Source of the DNA: Acidovorax sp. Leaf191
GTDB lineage: Bacteria; Pseudomonadota; Gammaproteobacteria; Burkholderiales; Burkholderiaceae_C
DNA length: 64,000 nt
NCBI RefSeq assembly: GCF_001424425.1
Contig: NZ_LMPT01000001.1
Coordinates: 298,137 to 362,136 of the forward strand
Direction of reading: 5' to 3'
The notes under the pieces are model-generated. The model was not told where the DNA came from. It saw only the letters and a list, made by a program, of their open reading frames with translations, and ran no database searches. The position numbers and the translations under genes are program-made. Shown here one piece after another: positions 60,893-64,000 of this stretch (position 1 is its first letter; each line of letters starts with the position of its first letter).

Positions 60893-62482
60893 ATGCACCC
60901 TTTCCACAAAGCCTCCCTGGCGCTGGTCGCCAGCCTGGTCGCTGCGGCCTGCGCCGCCCAGGCCCCCGCGGCATCCATCACCGCGGCACGCCAGAGCGAC
61001 CGCATCACCTGGACCGCCCAGGCCCCGCACGGCGCAGCCAAGCTGCGCCTGGTACGGCCCGACGGCACCGTCACGGACCAGGTCTTCCCGCGTGCCCCCA
61101 TCGTGCTGGAGCCCCGGCAGGCGCGCCTGCCCGATGGGCGCTATTTCTACGAGCTGAGCCTGGATCCCCCCGCCACCATGGACCCGGCCCAGGCCCAGGC
61201 CACCCTGCACCAGCGCATCGTGTCCGGCTCCTTTGCCGTGGCGCAGGGCCAGGTGGTGGGCGCTGGGGCCGATGCCACCACCGCCGCGCAGCGCAGCACC
61301 GCACCAGCCGCCACCACGTTCACCACCAAGGACCAGGTCGTGGCCGACGACCTGGTCGTGCAGGGCAGCCTCTGCGCGGGCCTCGATTGCGTGAACAACG
61401 AAACCTTCGGGTTCGAAACGGTGCGGCTCAAGGGAGGCAACCTCGCCATCCATTTCGACGACACCAGCAGTGGCGCGGGCTTTCCCGCCAACGACTGGCG
61501 CATCAAGGCCAACGACACCTTCTCGGGCGGCGCCTCCTACCTCGCCATCGAGGACGCGACGTCCGGCAACCCGGTGTTCACCGTGAGCGCCGGGGCGCCC
61601 ACCAACAGCCTCTACGTGAGCGCGAGCGGCCAGCTGGGCCTGCGCACGGCCACGCCTGCGCTGGACGTGCACGCATCCACCGGCAACACGCCCGCCTTCC
61701 GCCTGGAACAGTCCTCCGCGGGCGGCTTCACCGCGCAGACGTGGGACATCGGGTCCAACGAGGCCAACTTCTTCGTGCGCGACGTTACGAACAGCTCGCG
61801 CCTTCCCCTGCGCATCCGCCCTGGCGCGCCCACCAGCAGCGTGGACATCGCTGCATCGGGCAATGTCGGCTTCGGCACCGCATCGCCTGCCGCCGCACTG
61901 CATGTGATGCGCACCGACGGCAGCGCCCAGGTGCTGGTGCAGGAGGCCAGCGGCACCGCGGCCCAGCGCACCTTGCTGAATCTGGCGAACAACGGGCCTG
62001 CCACGCTGCGCTTCACCACCGCGGCAGCCACCGGCTGGGACATGACGGCCGGCACCGCCCTCACCCTGGCGACACAGGGCGCAGGCACGCCGCAGTTCAC
62101 GCTCGCGGCCAACGGCAACCTGGCCATCACCGGCACGCTGAGCACGGGCTCCAGCCGCACGCTCAAGACGGGGATCGAACCCATCAACGGCACCAGCCTG
62201 CTGGAGAAAGTGCTGAGCCTGCCGCTCTACCACTGGCGCTACACCGCCAGCCCCGCGCAGGAACGCCACGTCGGCCCCATGGCAGAGGACTTCCGCAACA
62301 TCTTCCAGCTCGGGCAGGACGACAAGAGCCTGGCCCCCGGCGACCTCGCCGGCGTGACCCTGGGAGCCGTGCAGGAACTGGCGCGCAAGGTGACCGAGCG
62401 CGAAGCCGACATCGCTGCGATCAAGGCCCGCATCTCCCTGCTGGAAGCGCAAATGGCGGCCCCCGCCAAGCCCGCGCGCTGA
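60893..62482 (+). CDS. Exported tail-fibre-like protein with S74 (endosialidase chaperone-type) C-terminus, paralogue 1
   Basis: 529 residues. Signal peptide HKASLALVASLVAAACAAQA (possible lipobox AAAC). An N-terminal domain (DGRYFYELSLDP) and a DQVVADDLVVQGSLCAGLDCVNNETFG segment lead to beta-rich repeats with GFGTASPAAALHV and TWDIGSNEANFFVRD modules. The C-terminal 110 residues (SSRTLKTGIEPI at 420, LPLYHWRY, RHVGPMAEDF, then a coiled coil at about 490-520) match the intramolecular chaperone/S74 autoprotease architecture of phage tail fibres. No phage genes surround it, and it carries a Sec signal, so it is an exported cell-surface fibre (inference). Paralogue at 62497. Confidence 0.8.
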   Translation: MHPFHKASLALVASLVAAACAAQAPAASITAARQSDRITWTAQAPHGAAKLRLVRPDGTVTDQVFPRAPIVLEPRQARLPDGRYFYELSLDPPATMDPAQAQATLHQRIVSGSFAVAQGQVVGAGADATTAAQRSTAPAATTFTTKDQVVADDLVVQGSLCAGLDCVNNETFGFETVRLKGGNLAIHFDDTSSGAGFPANDWRIKANDTFSGGASYLAIEDATSGNPVFTVSAGAPTNSLYVSASGQLGLRTATPALDVHASTGNTPAFRLEQSSAGGFTAQTWDIGSNEANFFVRDVTNSSRLPLRIRPGAPTSSVDIAASGNVGFGTASPAAALHVMRTDGSAQVLVQEASGTAAQRTLLNLANNGPATLRFTTAAATGWDMTAGTALTLATQGAGTPQFTLAANGNLAITGTLSTGSSRTLKTGIEPINGTSLLEKVLSLPLYHWRYTASPAQERHVGPMAEDFRNIFQLGQDDKSLAPGDLAGVTLGAVQELARKVTEREADIAAIKARISLLEAQMAAPAKPAR

Positions 62483-62496
62483 GGGAGCTGCCGTCC

Positions 62497-64000
62497 ATGT
62501 CCCACGACCGAACCGCCTTTTACGGCCGTCCGCAGCCTCGCGCCGTGCGCCTGGCCGTGGCCGCGGCCATCGCCGCCTGCCTGCTGGGCCAGAGCGCCCA
62601 GGCCCAGACCACCCCAGCCGCAGGCACCCCACCGGCTGCCACCCCCATCACCGCCCGCCTGCAGGCCCAGCGCCTGGAATGGACCGTGGCCGTGCCCCAT
62701 GGCCGGGCCACGCTGCGAATTACCCGCGAAGGCGGCGCGCCGCAGGACATCGTGCTGCGCGAGCCCCTGGCCCTGGCACTGCAGGACACGCCCCTGCCCG
62801 ACGGGCGCTACACCTACGAGCTGACGCTCGCCCCCGCCACCGCCGCCATTCGGCGCGAGGAGGCCCCGGTGGCCCCCACCCGACCAGAAGGGCCTGTCGG
62901 CGCCGTGCTCAGCGCCAGCGTGACCATTGCCGGGGGCGCTTTCGTGCTGCCTCCGGACGTGCCTCCCCGCGGTGAGGCCGGTGCGGCCGGCGACAACGCC
63001 AGCAGCGCCAGCACCGCCCGCACCCAGGCCATCACTGCGGCCAGCGCAAGCCAGCGCATGGTGCTCAAGGACCAGGTGGTCAGCGACGACCACATCATCC
63101 AGGGCAGCGTCTGCACAGGCCTGGATTGCACCAACGGCGAAACCTTCGGCAACGACACCCTGCGGCTGAAGGAAAACAACCTGCGCATCGGGTTCCACGA
63201 CACCCGCGCCGCACCCTTCCCCAACTCTCCCTGGACCTTGCTCACCAACGACAGCGCCAGCGGCGGTGCCAGCTACCTGGGGATCGCCGATGCTGCAGCC
63301 AGCACCGGCACCAACACCACGTCCAGCCAGGTCAAGGCGCTGTGGATGGCCGGTGCACCCGCCAACAGCCTGTACGTGAGCCCGCTCGGCCGCGTGGGCA
63401 TACGCACTGCCGCGCCCGTGGTGGACCTGCACGTGCTGTCGTACAACACACCGGCGCTGCGGCAAGAGCAGAACGGCCTGAACGGCTTCACGCCCCAGAC
63501 CTGGGACATTGCCGCCAACGAAGCCAACTTCTTCGTGCGCGACGTCACCGCCGGCTCGCGCCTGCCCCTGCGCATCCGGCCCGGGGCGCCGCACGCCAGC
63601 CTGGACATCGCCGGCGACGGCAACGTCGGCCTGGGCACTCCGCGCCCGGCGGCGCCGCTGACCCTGCGCCGCTCCGACGGCACGGGCAGCTTGCGGGTCG
63701 ACAACACGACAGCCGCGGCCTCGACCGCGCGCGTGCAGATGGAGCTGCGCAACAACGGCGACATCGCCACGCGCCTTGCGCATGGCACGGGCACGGCGTA
63801 CTGGACGCAGCTGACCACCGCATCGGGCGTGAGCCTTGCACCGAGCGGCAGCGGCAGCCCTGCGCTGTCGGTGCAATCCAATGGCAACCTTGCCGTGGCC
63901 GGCACGCTCAGCCAGGGCTCCAGCCGCACGCTCAAGCACGACATCACCGCCGCGCCGGTCCACGCCATCCTTGGCGAAGTGGCGCAACTGCCGGTGTATG
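62497..64000 (+). CDS. Exported tail-fibre-like protein with S74-type C-terminus, paralogue 2 (cut by window end)
   Basis: Open from ATG 62497 to the window edge (501 residues seen). Signal peptide (RAVRLAVAAAIAACLLGQSAQAQ), then LPDGRYTYELTLAP, KDQVVSDDHIIQGSVCTGLDCTNGETFGNDTLRLKENNLRIGF, TWDIAANEANFFVRDVTAGSRLPLRIRPGAP and SSRTLKHDI, which line up throughout with the protein at 60893, including the cysteine pair. The gap between them is 14 bp. The frame runs into the S74 region when the window ends. Confidence 0.82.
   Translation, partial: MSHDRTAFYGRPQPRAVRLAVAAAIAACLLGQSAQAQTTPAAGTPPAATPITARLQAQRLEWTVAVPHGRATLRITREGGAPQDIVLREPLALALQDTPLPDGRYTYELTLAPATAAIRREEAPVAPTRPEGPVGAVLSASVTIAGGAFVLPPDVPPRGEAGAAGDNASSASTARTQAITAASASQRMVLKDQVVSDDHIIQGSVCTGLDCTNGETFGNDTLRLKENNLRIGFHDTRAAPFPNSPWTLLTNDSASGGASYLGIADAAASTGTNTTSSQVKALWMAGAPANSLYVSPLGRVGIRTAAPVVDLHVLSYNTPALRQEQNGLNGFTPQTWDIAANEANFFVRDVTAGSRLPLRIRPGAPHASLDIAGDGNVGLGTPRPAAPLTLRRSDGTGSLRVDNTTAAASTARVQMELRNNGDIATRLAHGTGTAYWTQLTTASGVSLAPSGSGSPALSVQSNGNLAVAGTLSQGSSRTLKHDITAAPVHAILGEVAQLPVY

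Noticed and set aside
60893-64000. Prophage tail-fibre region
   Set aside because: Both proteins carry Sec signal peptides and are preceded by ordinary housekeeping-type genes; no phage structural or lysis genes are visible up to the window edge.

Overview
The window is high-GC DNA that looks like a betaproteobacterial chromosome, probably Comamonadaceae and Acidovorax-like. This is inferred from gene content (monomeric isocitrate dehydrogenase, a Bug/TctC binding protein, many LysR/TetR regulators) and from several dispersed short repeat families of the kind seen in that group; no database search was possible. I see no tRNA, rRNA, CRISPR array, transposase or prophage. Genes are dense on both strands.

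Left third (1-23.7 kb): a cut-off TetR regulator with a palindromic operator; a D-lactate/glycolate-type FAD dehydrogenase; a hydrolase, a membrane protein and a phosphoesterase; an ABM-NIPSNAP pair divergent from an ArsR-type regulator and YnfA; an orphan peptide-type ABC binding protein; three poorly known genes; then a four-gene DNA-repair operon (exonuclease, ATP-dependent ligase, Lhr-type helicase, PdeM-type phosphoesterase) whose ligase and helicase genes carry in-frame palindromic repeat insertions. A lower-GC pair (unknown protein plus Sel1-repeat protein) and the monomeric isocitrate dehydrogenase follow, with a bidirectional terminator, then a LysR/hydrolase divergent pair.

Middle (23.7-44 kb): a lipoprotein-type gamma-glutamyltransferase divergent from an Lrp regulator; a TetR regulator with a 20-bp palindromic operator, whose half-site recurs in front of a probable catabolic operon (TctC binding protein, Gfo/Idh/MocA dehydrogenase, DUF993 protein, TIM-barrel isomerase); a two-domain KaiC-like ATPase with a CheY-like receiver; a putative Fur-controlled DUF3649-PepSY-DUF3325 iron-uptake operon; an MFS/AraC divergent pair; a tautomerase/LysR divergent pair; and a flavin reductase.

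Right third (44-64 kb): a minus-strand envelope cluster (COG3014 lipoprotein, YcfL-like, LpoB-like, CsgG-like) whose last three genes are each followed by a copy of one 3'-end-linked repeat; a membrane methyltransferase; the origin-proximal type cluster mnmG-rsmG-lysE-parA-(RBBP9 hydrolase, small membrane protein, cupin)-parB, with two parS sites inside mnmG and a variant parS in the neighbouring Crp/Fnr-like gene; an ECF sigma factor with a carboxymuconolactone decarboxylase-like partner; and two tandem exported proteins with endosialidase-chaperone (S74) type tails, the second cut by the window end.

The strongest unusual signals are palindromic elements translated inside DNA-repair proteins, parS sites translated as VSRET in MnmG, repeat elements that supply stop codons or sit directly behind stop codons, and the paired operators of the TetR-linked catabolic locus.
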